64,000 bases of DNA from Bostrychus sinensis (lineage: Eukaryota; Chordata; Actinopteri; Gobiiformes; Eleotridae): assembly GCA_020698575.1 (NCBI GenBank), contig CM036251.1, positions 12,502,288 through 12,566,287 of the forward strand. Reading direction: 5' to 3'. The translations under genes were made by a program, and so were the position numbers. Under the pieces are notes generated by a model that saw nothing but the letters and a program-made list of their open reading frames with translations, was not told where the DNA came from and made no database searches. Shown piece after piece: positions 33,330-44,548 of the stretch; positions within the stretch are counted from its first letter, which is position 1, and each line of letters begins with the position of its first letter.

Positions 33330-33660
33330 AATAGTGCAATGCTCTCCGACGCCCCACAGCCCAATGACAGAGATATTGTAAACCCAGTCATGATCTGAAC
33401 CCTGCTGTGCGTCTGGTCCATCAGCGGAGGCTAAAATAGTAATTATTCAATAATAGAAACTGGCATGAAGATGGACTAATGGAGGAACCGGCAGCTCATT
33501 TAGAGGGACACATTATTTTTGCATGGCACAATGATTGCTGTTTTCAATATGGCTGATTGTTTTTGCATCGGAGCCGAAATGGACTGCAGATGAACATCAC
33601 GCTCCAATATTTGAAATGAGATGAATCACGCCGAGCCTAAACAGATTCAGAGGCAGCATC
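33330..33660. promoter_or_regulatory. Repeat-poor block, possible conserved noncoding element
   Basis: Contains AAAATAGTAATTATTCAATA, TGGCTGATTGTTTTTGCATC and CCAATATTTGAAATGAGATG; homeodomain-like TAATTA cores, no frame, no similarity to other window repeats. Position inside a giant intron of a neuronal gene makes an enhancer plausible, but nothing shows conservation directly. Confidence 0.25.
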
Positions 33661-33983
33661 ACTAGCCACTACTCTACAGCTTGAATACCCCCATTACTCC
33701 AAGCCACTGCCTTTTCCCTTACTCTATATTCTCCATTCAATAAACCAATACACACATGAACCCGAAGCTTGACTTTTGCTTCAGACCAAGACACGCCAAT
33801 ACTGTTTTATAGGATCTATGACGCAGAGGAAGTAGTAGCAGGATTCCCCACTATTGACATACAGTAAGTAATGTTCAGTGAGATGCTCAATTGAAAAAAA
33901 TCGACTACACTTTAGAAATTACGACAGGAAGAACTGAACTGTCGACATAAAAATAAAAAGAGCCTCTTAACCTTAGCCACCAC

Positions 33984-34061
33984 AGTAAAAAAAGGTTGAA
34001 CAAGAAGGTCATCTGGACATGGTTTGTTCCAGATGATCTTTTTGTTTAACCTTTTTTTACT
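33984..34061 (+). ncRNA. 78-nt hairpin, 34-bp stem (possible pre-miRNA-like or MITE-derived)
   Basis: Left arm 33984-34017 pairs with right arm 34028-34061 around a 10-base loop. All 34 positions pair in a plus-strand RNA: 31 Watson-Crick and three G.U. In a minus-strand RNA the same three positions would be A.C mismatches, so the fold is better antisense to cadps. Length suits a pre-miRNA, but no expression evidence exists and a palindromic transposon fossil is equally possible. Confidence 0.45.
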
Positions 34062-34194
34062 GATTTCTCCTGAATGACTAAGAACACACACCAAGCCCAG
34101 TACATATTTGGGCTGGATTATGTTATCAGGCAGAGATACTCCTCTGTTAAGGTTGTTTGGTTAAGATTTCAAAGCCTGACTGAATTTTTTCTTT

Positions 34195-34345
34195 CCTTTT
34201 GGCGTTTCCATTTCAGGGTGGCCAAATCAAATCTTCCACCTACTACTGTGCGGGGATTTGCATATTTAATTAGACACAACCCCATCATTTTATTTGGGTT
34301 GGGACTGGCACAAAAATCCATTGGTTTGTGACCCTTTGTGGCTGG
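34195..34345 (+). repeat. Family D repeat copy
   Basis: TTCAGGGTGGCCAAATC, CCCATCATTTTATTTGGGTT, GGGACTGGCACAAAAATCC and GGTTTGTGACCC follow the order of the family D copy at 63055-63180. Confidence 0.5.
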
Positions 34346-34404
34346 ACTGAACTCCTGAACTTATTTGGTTGGTTGGTAAGATTGGTTGAAGGTGAAGTTA
34401 AAGG

Positions 34405-35400
34405 GAATTATGTTTTCTTCAGTTTTTTTTAAATAGTTTTGGCCACCTTTGCATTAGTATTTCACATTTACTTAAAATAATGTATATGTATGGAAAACAT
34501 TTGTGGAGCTATCACTTTGACTTTGCAGACAACCCTTGGATTAGGTGTCTGCTGCCCACTGCTGATTGGACGTGTTACGACCCAGCTCAGCTAGGGGGAA
34601 GGGAAGTAACACAAACCAAAATGTAAAATGGTTAATTAAAGTTGTACATTTATTTAAAAGGAATGTAAAGGGTAAAGTTAACAAAATTACTACAAAAAAA
34701 TAGTCAAACAAAAGGTTCTTCGCAGTTCTGAACAAAAATAGGTTCCATACAGAGAAACAAAATTATAACTTAAACTAAGAAATCAAAAGCACAAACATGA
34801 AAGTTAAATGAGTGATAAAAGTCACAATACAAACGAGTGACTCAGTAAAACAACCTAATCACATGAAAAACAACGGGTGACAACTAGAGACACAGAGCTA
34901 AGTGGCTACTGGTCACACAAAATCCCAGCAGCCAGGAGTGGCAGCAGGCGTGTCCTTATAAAGATGTGGCAGTAGCAGGTGGAGATGAGGAACTGGCCAT
35001 TGATTTGGATGCCACACCAATCAGAGGCAGGAGCAGCACAAACACACAGAAGACAATCAGGATCAGGGCTGGAAGGGGGTCCACCAATCAGAGCTGAGAA
35101 CTCACACAGCCATATATACATAGAAAAAACAATGGGTTCAGCAACACAGACTTATGACACAGATTTGGCTTAGAAGGGAGGAGCTCAAGGCCGGGGCCGT
35201 AACAGGACAGGGCATAAAATGGCTATATAGCACGGCTATTTGTAATGTTTGACAGAGAGGACTTCCAGACCTGAGCTCTTGAGAAGAGGACTGAATAGGA
35301 TTACTCAAATATGAGAGAATGAAACAAAATATTTCTCCAGGTAAGTTTTTGTGGTGCAAACAACATTATGCCATGGTTAAAAGCTTTAAAAATGATCCTA
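34405..35400 (+). repeat. Family A-related repeat split by a solo LTR
   Basis: 34405-34572 (TTTGCATTAGTATTTCACAT, GACTTTGCAGACAACCCTTG) and 35205-35400 (GGACAGGGCATAAAATGGCT, GGATTACTCAAATATGAG) correspond to one uninterrupted repeat at 38680-39010, where GGGACTGGACAGAGCATAAA is continuous. The join shows where the LTR inserted. Confidence 0.7.
34573..35204 (-). mobile_element. Solo LTR of an LTR retrotransposon
   Basis: 632 bp starting TGTTACGACC and ending GGCCGTAACA: a TG...CA element with an inverted TGTTACG terminus. Flanking sequence GGACG at left and GGACA at right gives a 4-5 bp target duplication. Read on the minus strand it has an upstream TATATATGG and TTTATAAGG (promoter-like) and, near the 3' end, AAATAAATG (polyadenylation-like), the expected order within an LTR. 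No internal retroelement sequence or second LTR is found, so it arose by LTR-LTR recombination. The Ty3/Gypsy class is a guess. Confidence 0.85.
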
Positions 35401-35524
35401 TAATTTGAACATGATGGATGGGCTTGAAACATCCTGTGTTTAATGTTGATAAAAAGTAACTGAAAAGTTGTTGTTCTGTGGGGGATTCTGTAAAATTATA
35501 AACTTTTTTATTGCCAGATTCCTT

Positions 35525-35665
35525 GCGGACATGGTACAATGTTAGAAGTAATCCAGCCACAGGGGATCACAAGCCAGTGTATTCTTCATGTCAATCTAAA
35601 GCCTGGATATATAGAGAGGGGTTGTGTCAGGAAGGGCAGGAAACCTGATAAAGGCATCACGGCAA
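35525..35665 (-). repeat. Family D repeat copy, reverse
   Basis: CCACAGGGGATCACAAGCCAG and GTGTCAGGAAGGGCAGGAAAC are complements of family D motifs. Confidence 0.5.
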
Positions 35666-37539
35666 AACAGAAGGAAACAAATGTTAAAATGTTTAACAAA
35701 GACAACTGAACAAAATATTCTTGCTTTGTGCTATTTTTGAATTAAACTTCGAGTGATTCAGAGTTCTTGGAGGCTCACAGTGTTTCCCATCTGCTAACTT
35801 GTACTCTCTATTATTTGCTACTGGAGTCAATTTATTCATGTTTCACCACTAAAACATATTAAAAAAAGAAAGTGGCAATTTGTTCCGCATAAAAAGATAC
35901 AGTTGTCATGAAATCTCTGCCTTCTCTATTTCAATATTGTGAAAGCTAAAGTGGTATGGGTCTCCATGTAAAGTGTATGTGTTGAAGGGTGTATGTGTGT
36001 AAAGGTTGTGGTTCCTCAGCCTCCCGTCAGGCCAGTGGGACGTCCTGAGCCCCACAGAGAGGCCCACTGAGCCCCGATCGATTATTCACTGAGCTGGACC
36101 TAAACACTTCAGTGATTCCAGACATTTTCAGTCAAGGGACCAAGTTTGAAAGAGTTATTCAACTTTTAAATCTTACCACACAAGTGAGTAGTAGTTGAAT
36201 GACTGTATACATTTTCCTTAAGTTATTTACGCAGGGAAATAAAAATGGAAATGAGGTCGAATAAAAGTCCGTTAAATAAGATATAGAGCTGAAATTAAGC
36301 AACATATAAGCCAAAACAAAACCATTTCTTTTCTCTTAATGTGATTAAACTTTCAGCAACTTTTGTAACTTTTCAGGATACCACTGGCAATCTAATGGTC
36401 ACAAATGCTGCTACTTTCAGAGGACTGCACCTCATAAAAAACGTCTATGTTGATGTGATTGGTTTTGACAAAATAAATGTTGAGAGAGTAGCAGCCCTAG
36501 AGTCAGATTCTTCTAGACACGTACAATGCAAGTATACCACAGCCACTAGTTTAACAATGAGTAATGTAACACAGATGAGCTGAAGACTGCTATCAGAGCC
36601 ACCTGGGCTTCTCTGTCAAAGTGATCAACACGAGATCCTGAATGATATAGGATAATGGATTTTTTGATTGTATTTCTTGCATTTTTTGTCTAGTTTCTAA
36701 CTTGGTCAATATAGCTAATTGTGATGAGAGTTGTGGATGCTCTAGGCCAATGCAAGGGTAGATGTGGCATTCTTCTTTCTCTTGGCCCCACCTTTTGTCA
36801 GTATGTTTGGCAACAGGGATCAAAAACTTCTAATTGTTCCAATCCATCGGAATTGCCTGCCTCAGCCGTTAATGATTCCTCATCGTTGCTGCTTTAGTTC
36901 AGCTTGTGTTTGTGTGAACTGCAAAACTCGCTCCGAGGCCCACCCCAGAGAGGTGCAAACCTGCTCTCGTTTTTCTTAAATCAACATTAACGCTACAATT
37001 CTGTTCATTAAAAGCATACATTTTCCAATATTGCAGTTGTAGAATCTATACATTTTACTTACATCTAGTGAGCTCAGTTTAAAATAGGCCAACATGCATG
37101 AAAATACAAATAAGTTTCTATATTTTATTTCTGTTTCATTATTTCGACTGTATGGCCACAAATCTATTTACTTTTAATTCATAGATTAATCAGGAATTGA
37201 TAAGAGAATTGATCAAGAATCGGATTGATAAGCAGAATCGACAATGGCATTGACACTGATAAAATCTAATCAATTCCCATCACTATTTAGTAATACCACT
37301 GACTATTTACAGCTATTACCAGTAGTGTGTATGTTGTTAACTGCCTGCCGGTGGGAGCAGAAGTGAGACTGAAACTGAAACTCAAACTGAAAAACATCTC
37401 TGTAAGTAACGCAAAGCTGTAATATAAATAAATCCTGTTAGTTTCACGTCTTTATAATGAAAAACTTCTCAGACCATCTTTTATTACCAGATAATGACCT
37501 CATACAAGACTCTGAGCAAAATGAAAGCACTTTGGTTCC

Positions 37540-37730
37540 TTCAGAGCCCCTGTCTCTATCATCTCCATGGTGTTCGGGCCGCCACTCTGCTGGGGTGTAA
37601 ATAATTTAGTGAAATTTTAAAGCCCTAATTAATTCCAGCAGTGGGGAGTGAGGAAGCCTCCCGCTGATCAATTCATTAGTAATAATGGCTGACATTTATG
37701 TTGCAGACAAGATGGCGGACACAGTGCCTA
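37540..37730. promoter_or_regulatory. Repeat-poor block, possible conserved noncoding element
   Basis: GTAAATAATTTAGTGAAATT, AAAGCCCTAATTAATTCCAG, CTGATCAATTCATTAGTAAT and AATGGCTGACATTTATGTTG: several TAAT/ATTA cores in a short, non-repetitive stretch with no frame. The appearance is like vertebrate developmental noncoding elements; conservation is not demonstrated. Confidence 0.3.
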
Positions 37731-38679
37731 TAGAGAAAGTCTGTCTATGTCAGACTTCATACAGCCAGGATTTCTTTCATTCTTTCACTTTAAAACTGTC
37801 CTTTACAGATAAACCTACCTTTACATTAATTAGAATAACATTATAAACAATGCCACAGAAACTATAAGCAGCCAAGCATGTATTCGTTGAGCCCACATTT
37901 GTCACACTTATAAAACAATGTGACATAAACTGAATAAGATATTAAGCTTGCAAATTAGACTAAATCCACATATCGCTGCGTATGTTGTTCCAGAAACTAA
38001 GTGTTGCTCATTACACAAGATAGCACTGTGCATCTGCCAATAGAAGTGACATGAGAACAAAATTAAAAGCTTAGTTTTACCTCCTGAGCTTCTGAAAGTT
38101 TTGCTCACCACTTTGTTTGCATATAAACAAAAGAGTCAAAAGGAAAAAAAGGTGTGCTTTTAGCTGTGTTGAATTGTCAGGTCCATCAAGGAAAATTAGT
38201 TCATTAAAAATAATAGGATTTCTCAGCCTTGTATCAGTGTATTATGCTATTAAAGGAAACTGTGTGCAATAAAGACAGACTTGTGTTGAGAAAAAGTAGA
38301 AATAAGATTTTTTTTTTTTTTTTTTGGCCCATTTTATAGTTTATAAGTGGTTGGAGGTAGGTTGTTTTAGGGCAGATCGCTGCAGGCTAAATGTCCGTCA
38401 GTGTAGTAGCTAATAAAACTTGTGTTACTGCCCAGAGGAGAATCAAACTTCTATATATTTTATTGGTTACAGAGAGACTGTGTGATTCATGGTCTAAAAC
38501 ATTTCCAACATTTCTCAATGATACTGTTTTCCTGGCACTTTTTTATTGTATCAACTTACTGGTATTACTTGTATATTTGTAATTATGTCTTGTATTTATT
38601 GTATTGTATTTGTGTAACTGTGATGGTAAATCGAAGACAAATTTGGGCAATAAAGTTAAAGTTGCTTGCATTGCATTAT

Positions 38680-39010
38680 CCTTTTTAAAATAGTTTTGGA
38701 CATCTTTTCATTAGTATTATGCCATGTTTTCTCATTTAAATAATGTATATGCATAGAAAACGTCTTATTTTGGGGAGCTGTTACTTTCACTTTGCAGACA
38801 GCGCTTGAATAAGATGTCTGCCCTCTACTGGCGACTGTAGGGACTGGACAGAGCATAAAATGACTAATTAGTATGGCGGGCTTAGGACACAGGATTACTC
38901 AAACAAGCATAAATAAAACATAATACTACTTCAGATATGTTTTTGAGGTGGAAACAACATTATGACATGGTTAAAAGCTCAAAAACATTGATTTAGCACA
39001 ATAAGGGACC
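38680..39010 (+). repeat. Family A-related repeat, uninterrupted copy
   Basis: TTGGACATCTTTTCATTAGT, TACTTTCACTTTGCAGACAG, GACTGGACAGAGCATAAAAT, GGTGGAAACAACATTATGAC and AAAAGCTCAAAAACATTG. It serves as the undisrupted reference for the LTR insertion at 34573. Confidence 0.65.
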
Positions 39011-42000
39011 TGAGGAGTGCCACAGTAAATCATCTGCCCTCTGGTGTGCAGTGATTCCCACATTCATTTGACACAAGTTTTACTCCGGATGCCCTTCCTA
39101 TGCCTTGTGAATGACTGTGAGAGAGAATGGATGTCTGTCAGTTTATGTCACTGTGTAAGCTCTGTGACTTACTGGCCATCGGGTGTGCGCCACTTGAGGC
39201 CCATAGTGTTTGGGATAGGCAGGCTCCAGGCTGTGAGCTGTTTCTTTGCCTCTGTGTTGAGACACTGTTTGAGTTTCCCATTGATCTTAAGTATAACCCA
39301 AAAAGGAGTCAACTTCAAGCCACCAAGAAAGTCAAGAGATACTGTCTGCAGACCCCATGGGAGGCCTTCAAGTTTTTCCTGTACAAAGTCTAAAACTTGT
39401 ATGATAACACTGCTAAAATATATCTATAAACCAATGCCCACCTTTTTCTCCTGCCTGTCACAGAGCTGAAGTGATGAGACAGAGTTTATTGTAAAAACCA
39501 ATTAGTTCATGTTCAATAAAAAGCTGATGATGTGCAGATTGATGGAACAGGCGTGGGTTTAGTGAGAGCCCGGGGCCAGCTCCGCTCCCATCTCTCTGTT
39601 TGAACGAAGCGTGAAGCAGCACAGTTATAGAAGTCATCAGCGAGAGGAGAGGAGGAGAGACCAGACCAGAACCGAGACCGATCCATGTTTGAAATACTGA
39701 ATGTTTTTGACTGATCCCGCTACGGTGTGTCTGATTGAAGGGCTGAAGCAGGAAATCTGACTCTTCAATGCAAAATAAAACTTCCTCTAAGTGAACCTAA
39801 CCTGTTACAAGGACAGACGTTATATACTTCCACAGGTGATGTACATAAAAGAAGCCATAGCCACCGTTTTGTGACTGGAATAGTGTTCAAATTCTCACAT
39901 TTATTTTTAACAAAGGAGCAAACTAAAAACATTGTCAAAAAACCTCAGAAACTTTAGCCTTTTATTATTTAGTGTTATTTAGCCTTTAACTAATATGCAA
40001 ATCAAAATGTTTTCTAACCAGGCTCTGCCATATTTGGTGGCTAATGCTAATGTGTACGATACATATGATGTCTGTTAAGCTTATGGCACCATTCTTTCAT
40101 ATTGTTTACAAACAGCAAAAGAGTCTATAATATTGTATCTAACTTCATCATGAGTGCACAAGGGTCCAGGGTTGTCTCAAAGAGAATTGAGACAGTTCAC
40201 ACTACTTGGACACTTGCACAGAAACAGCGTTGTTACCTGGGCAATACGCACATTCATTTACATTTTCTATCAGTTTAGCTGTTAATGTCGCAGCTAAGTT
40301 ATGGGTGACATAGTTCAGCAAAGACTGCATCGTATCGATCCACACTTACTGGAAGTGTGCAGTAAAGTGTGATTCTGAAAGTTGAAGAGAATTGGGACAC
40401 ACTATGCACTTGCGCCCCTAAGCGTGAACGCGCATTTAATAGGCACAAGTGCGGATACTGGGAAAGACCCATCAGAGAGCGGATTAAAGACACATTTTGG
40501 CGATCTTTAGTTCCTGTTTGCAGCATGGAGTGAGCTCAGTCCCATTTGAAAAGTAACAATAGAACAAAATGGGCTATTCAAGTGAAAATGGTTGAGACTA
40601 ATGCTCTGTTTTCCATCAAAACAAGCCAACAATGTAAACGTGATGAGACAAAACAGTGATTAGAGAAGATGCTGTCTGACTCCTGTAATGGTTCTGTAAA
40701 TGAAGCTCAGATAATTATATGCGCTAACTTTGATCGTCTATTCAACTGTGAAGATGTTTAATCTCAAAGACAGTCGGGAGTGGGTTTGTTCTCTTCTTTA
40801 TTAAAGTCTGTTGCAGCAAATTAATTCATTAAAACTGGTTTAATTCAGATAAATGCTGCTGATATTTGTGTACATATTTACAGAAAGACAAAGCTGTTTT
40901 CTCAATCATTTATGGTAAGCAACTGGCAGAATAAAATATCATGGTGACTCATAAAGATTTCCATATGCGACTTTATAAAACCTTTGGCGATTGCTGAAGG
41001 ATTGACTTTAAGAAAACATAAGAAATAAAATGTATTAGACCTAGCACATTGACTTTGCAATGTTGATGTTCCTATGGTAATAATGATTTCTAAAGAAAGC
41101 ATAATCAACAGATAGAAAATAGTCCTGTTGCTATAGTGAGGAAGCTAGCCTTAGTAGAATAAACCAAAGGGTCACATCGTACAAACACACACTCCACTGA
41201 TTTAAATAGATCTATTGGCATCATGTCCTGCCTGCACATTACAGTGAATAGAACAAGCAGCAGGATGAAAACATACAGGGAATGTGTCTCAAAGTCACAT
41301 TTTGGATCCCATTTTAGAGAAGATTGAGATTTAACCACCACTGAATGCAATTAGAACAGGAAAGGCATAAAACCAATCTGAGTTAAAGATGTCAGTGCCG
41401 ATATAATGTATGCATCAGAATATTTCTTATTATTCCGAGTAACGTACAAAACAAATCAAATCAGGAAAGTACATCTGATCATTTTCAGCACAAACAGTAA
41501 ACAAAAAGTTATAAAAGGAAAAACAAATCAAGGCATCATTTTTAAAACAAGGATTTTGCAACTTTTTGGTAGATCATGGCAGTTTTCTTGTTCATGTTAG
41601 AAACTTTTAATTGACTTAAAATCTTCAACAAAGTAGTTAAAAAAACAGTAAACAGTGGAGTAGTACTTTTCTATTTACATGTATGATAAGAAAATATTGA
41701 GTTTGAAATGAATTAGAGTTATATTATTTAAAAAATATTACTTTAAAGCCATTTTTAGCCAACAGTCGGTGTGGTTTTTATAGAAATATATGGAGAAAAC
41801 CATGACATATTTTTTGAATAGAGGGAAGTTGTATAGTTGGAGGTCTGCATGGCATTTTTGGGAATTTAAGGGGGCTGTGACTGTCTTGACTTTGGGAATA
41901 GCTGAGCAAGAGTAGTGGAATTGGTAATGCATTAGTATTAGTAACTAGTATTGTAAATTGGTTCAGATTTATTAAAACTGTTGCTTTTACTACTACTAAT

Positions 42001-42391
42001 ATTACTGCCACTACTACAAAGAGAGCACCCAGTCAGGGCATTGGTAGCCTGTAAATAAGACATAGTTACACTGTCTGGGAACAAAATATAATCAGAATTT
42101 TATACAAAACACAAACTGATCAAATAAGTTAAGCATAAAACTTTTAGAAACCAGTGTGCCGACAATGTCATCTAATGTGTCTATAATGAGGTTCTGTCTG
42201 AAACAATTACAAATGCTAAGTGAAGCAGCACATTTTATTAGCAAACTAAACAAAACCGTTTAAAGCAGCACAGTGTAACTTTTGCTCTCTCACTGTCCCT
42301 CTCTAGTTGATTACACTCCAGAAGCCCTAATTTGGCAACCCTCATATATTTTATTTCCAGTCTGCCCTTACCTACCTGGGTTACCATAGAG

Positions 42392-43198
42392 CAGTGTTTC
42401 CCAACCAGGGGTACAGGGACCCCTAGGGGTACGCGAGCACACTGCAAGGGGTACATGAAGTTATATGATCTTCTGTAGTGCATTTATACATTTGGCTTTG
42501 CACGACTAAAATTTACTTAAATAAAGGCAATGCAACAATAAACAAGGACTAAACCAGGTCTAAACTAGGTCTAAATCAGGACAAAACTAGGAACAAACCA
42601 GGTCTAAACACAGTCTAAACCAGGGCTAAACAAGGTCTAAACCAGGACTAATAAAGGACTAAGCCGGGTCCAAACCAGGACAAAACCAGGACTAACCCCG
42701 GACAACACCAAAGGAATGCAACACTAAAGAAATAGTAAACCAGGACTAAACCAGGTCTAAAACCAGGACTAAACCAGAATTAAACCAGGTATAAAACCAG
42801 AACTCAACCAGGGAAAAAAATGGTCAAAAACAAGAACTAAATCAGGAATGAACCAGGAGAAAACTAGCAACAAACCAGGTCTAAACCCAGTCTAAACCAG
42901 GACTAAACAAGGTCTAAACCAGGACTAAAAAAGGACTAAACAAGGTTAAAGCAGGACAAAACCAGGACTAACCCTGGACTACACAAAAGGAATGCAACAC
43001 AAAAGAAATACTAAACCAGGACTAAACCAGATCTAAAGCCAAGACTAAACCAAGATTAAACCAGGGAAAACAAAAACTAGAAGTAAACCAGGAATAAACT
43101 GGGACAAAACTAGGAACAAACCAGGTCAAAGCCAGGTCCAAACCAGGTCTACAGCAGGTCCTGGGGTTATCCAAGACCACAAAGGTAGTGAACCACTG
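42392..43198. mobile_element. hAT-type nonautonomous element filled with CTAAACCAGG satellite
   Basis: Left end CAGTGTTTCCCAACCAGGGG and right end GGTAGTGAACCACTG have the hAT CAGTG...CACTG form. The flanks CCATAGAG (42384-42391) and CCTTAGAG (43199-43206) are an 8-bp target duplication with one mismatch. From about 42540 to 43160 the interior is an irregular tandem array of 11-12-base units (AAACCAGGACT, AAACCAGGTCT and variants). A higher-order repeat of about 290 bp is visible: the block with CCGGACAACACCAAAGGAAT near 42700 recurs as CTGGACTACACAAAAGGAAT near 42975. Confidence 0.85.
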
Positions 43199-43989
43199 CC
43201 TTAGAGGACAATAATGGGTGAAAAGTGCTAGTGACTTGCAGAGTGAGTGGTATCTTGATGGCCAACCCATCAAGTATCATAAAGTTTTACAGTCACCATT
43301 AACACAGTGAGAGGACTGCTACTGTGCTAACACAAGACTTCAACCTTTCAGTCCAATCTAAATTAAGTACAATACATTTCCCACCTCAGCCTTTTTTTTT
43401 TCCCCCTCGCTTCCCAGAGCGGTGAAAAGGTGACAGTGACTCAACCGACTGCAACAGTGAAGGGAGCGAGTGGTGAGCTTTACACACATTAAAGACGACA
43501 TTAGCCAGGCCTGATGTGTCCTTATTAACTCCCAGAGGAAATGTTACCGAGATGTCCGACACTGACTTCATTAGAGAGACCATGATGACAGATGACGAGG
43601 GCTGGACTCAGACTACATTGGGAGTTAGGAGTTGGAAGCTAAACTGCTCACACCATAAAACTGATTTAATTAGGGTATGACAGAGACTGGGCTTTCCATG
43701 TTGGAATTTACTAACCTAAAACTTACCTTCTTTTTTTTTTGTATATCACTGTATACATGACAAAATATAATATCCTGGATTTTTAGGGGAGTCAAATTTG
43801 GTGTGGGTGCTTATAATGCTGCTATTAATATGTGGCTAAGTGAACTAAGGGCAAAGGGACAAGTGCATGGTTTTGGCAGCAGTACAAGCTAATATATAGT
43901 ATGTATAAAAAAATTATGGCAAAGGCTTCAGCTGAGTCCCACAGCAGCTGTAGTGTAACAACAGCTTAGTCCGCAAGCAGTGGAGACAT

Positions 43990-44165
43990 GGACACTGTCA
44001 CCAGGTCCAGCGCTGAGCACAAACATGATTACTCAAACAAGCATAAATTAAACCAAATACTATTGCAGGTATATTCCACAAATGAACTGGATGAAAGAGC
44101 AGAATATTTTTCAATTTCACAATGCTTTAAACCATGAAGGCTATATGAAATTTACATTATACACT
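43990..44165 (+). repeat. Family A-related 3' fragment
   Basis: ATGATTACTCAAACAAGCAT, AAATTAAACCAAATACTATT and GCAGGTATATTCC parallel 38890-38940. Confidence 0.4.
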
Positions 44166-44548
44166 GTACTGTAACAGGCGGCACCATATAAAAGCAGCAT
44201 TATTCTGACTCTCTAAAGGCAGAGTTGGTGGAGCTGTGTCAAGGTCTGGGCTGAAGAATGAAGTGTCCAAGTCTAATCACTTCTGCCCAGTCACACCATT
44301 AATCAGACTTGAATGGTGTTGGCAGACAGGAGCAGGAATTATTATGAGTACAATGGTAAAACTATGAAAAGCCAAGGTGAGTGCCCATGACTTCTGGCTG
44401 TGACACTGGATAATGGCCAATGGGATTTAATTGGCACAGTGGCTTTTTAGACAGTGCTCCGAGTCATTTTGAGTTTAACTTTCTGCAAATTTGGTTTAGG
44501 AAAGACCTTATTTTCACTTGTATTCCAAAGATAAACATTCATACATAT

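Noticed and set aside
39044..39469. Plus-strand open frame of 141 codons
   Set aside because: Contains family D repeat sequence (GGATGCCCTTCCTATG) at its start and no domain; judged a chance frame.
42540..43160. Possible coding repeat protein in the AAACCAGG array
   Set aside because: Unit length varies between 11 and 13 bases and frames break constantly; noncoding satellite.
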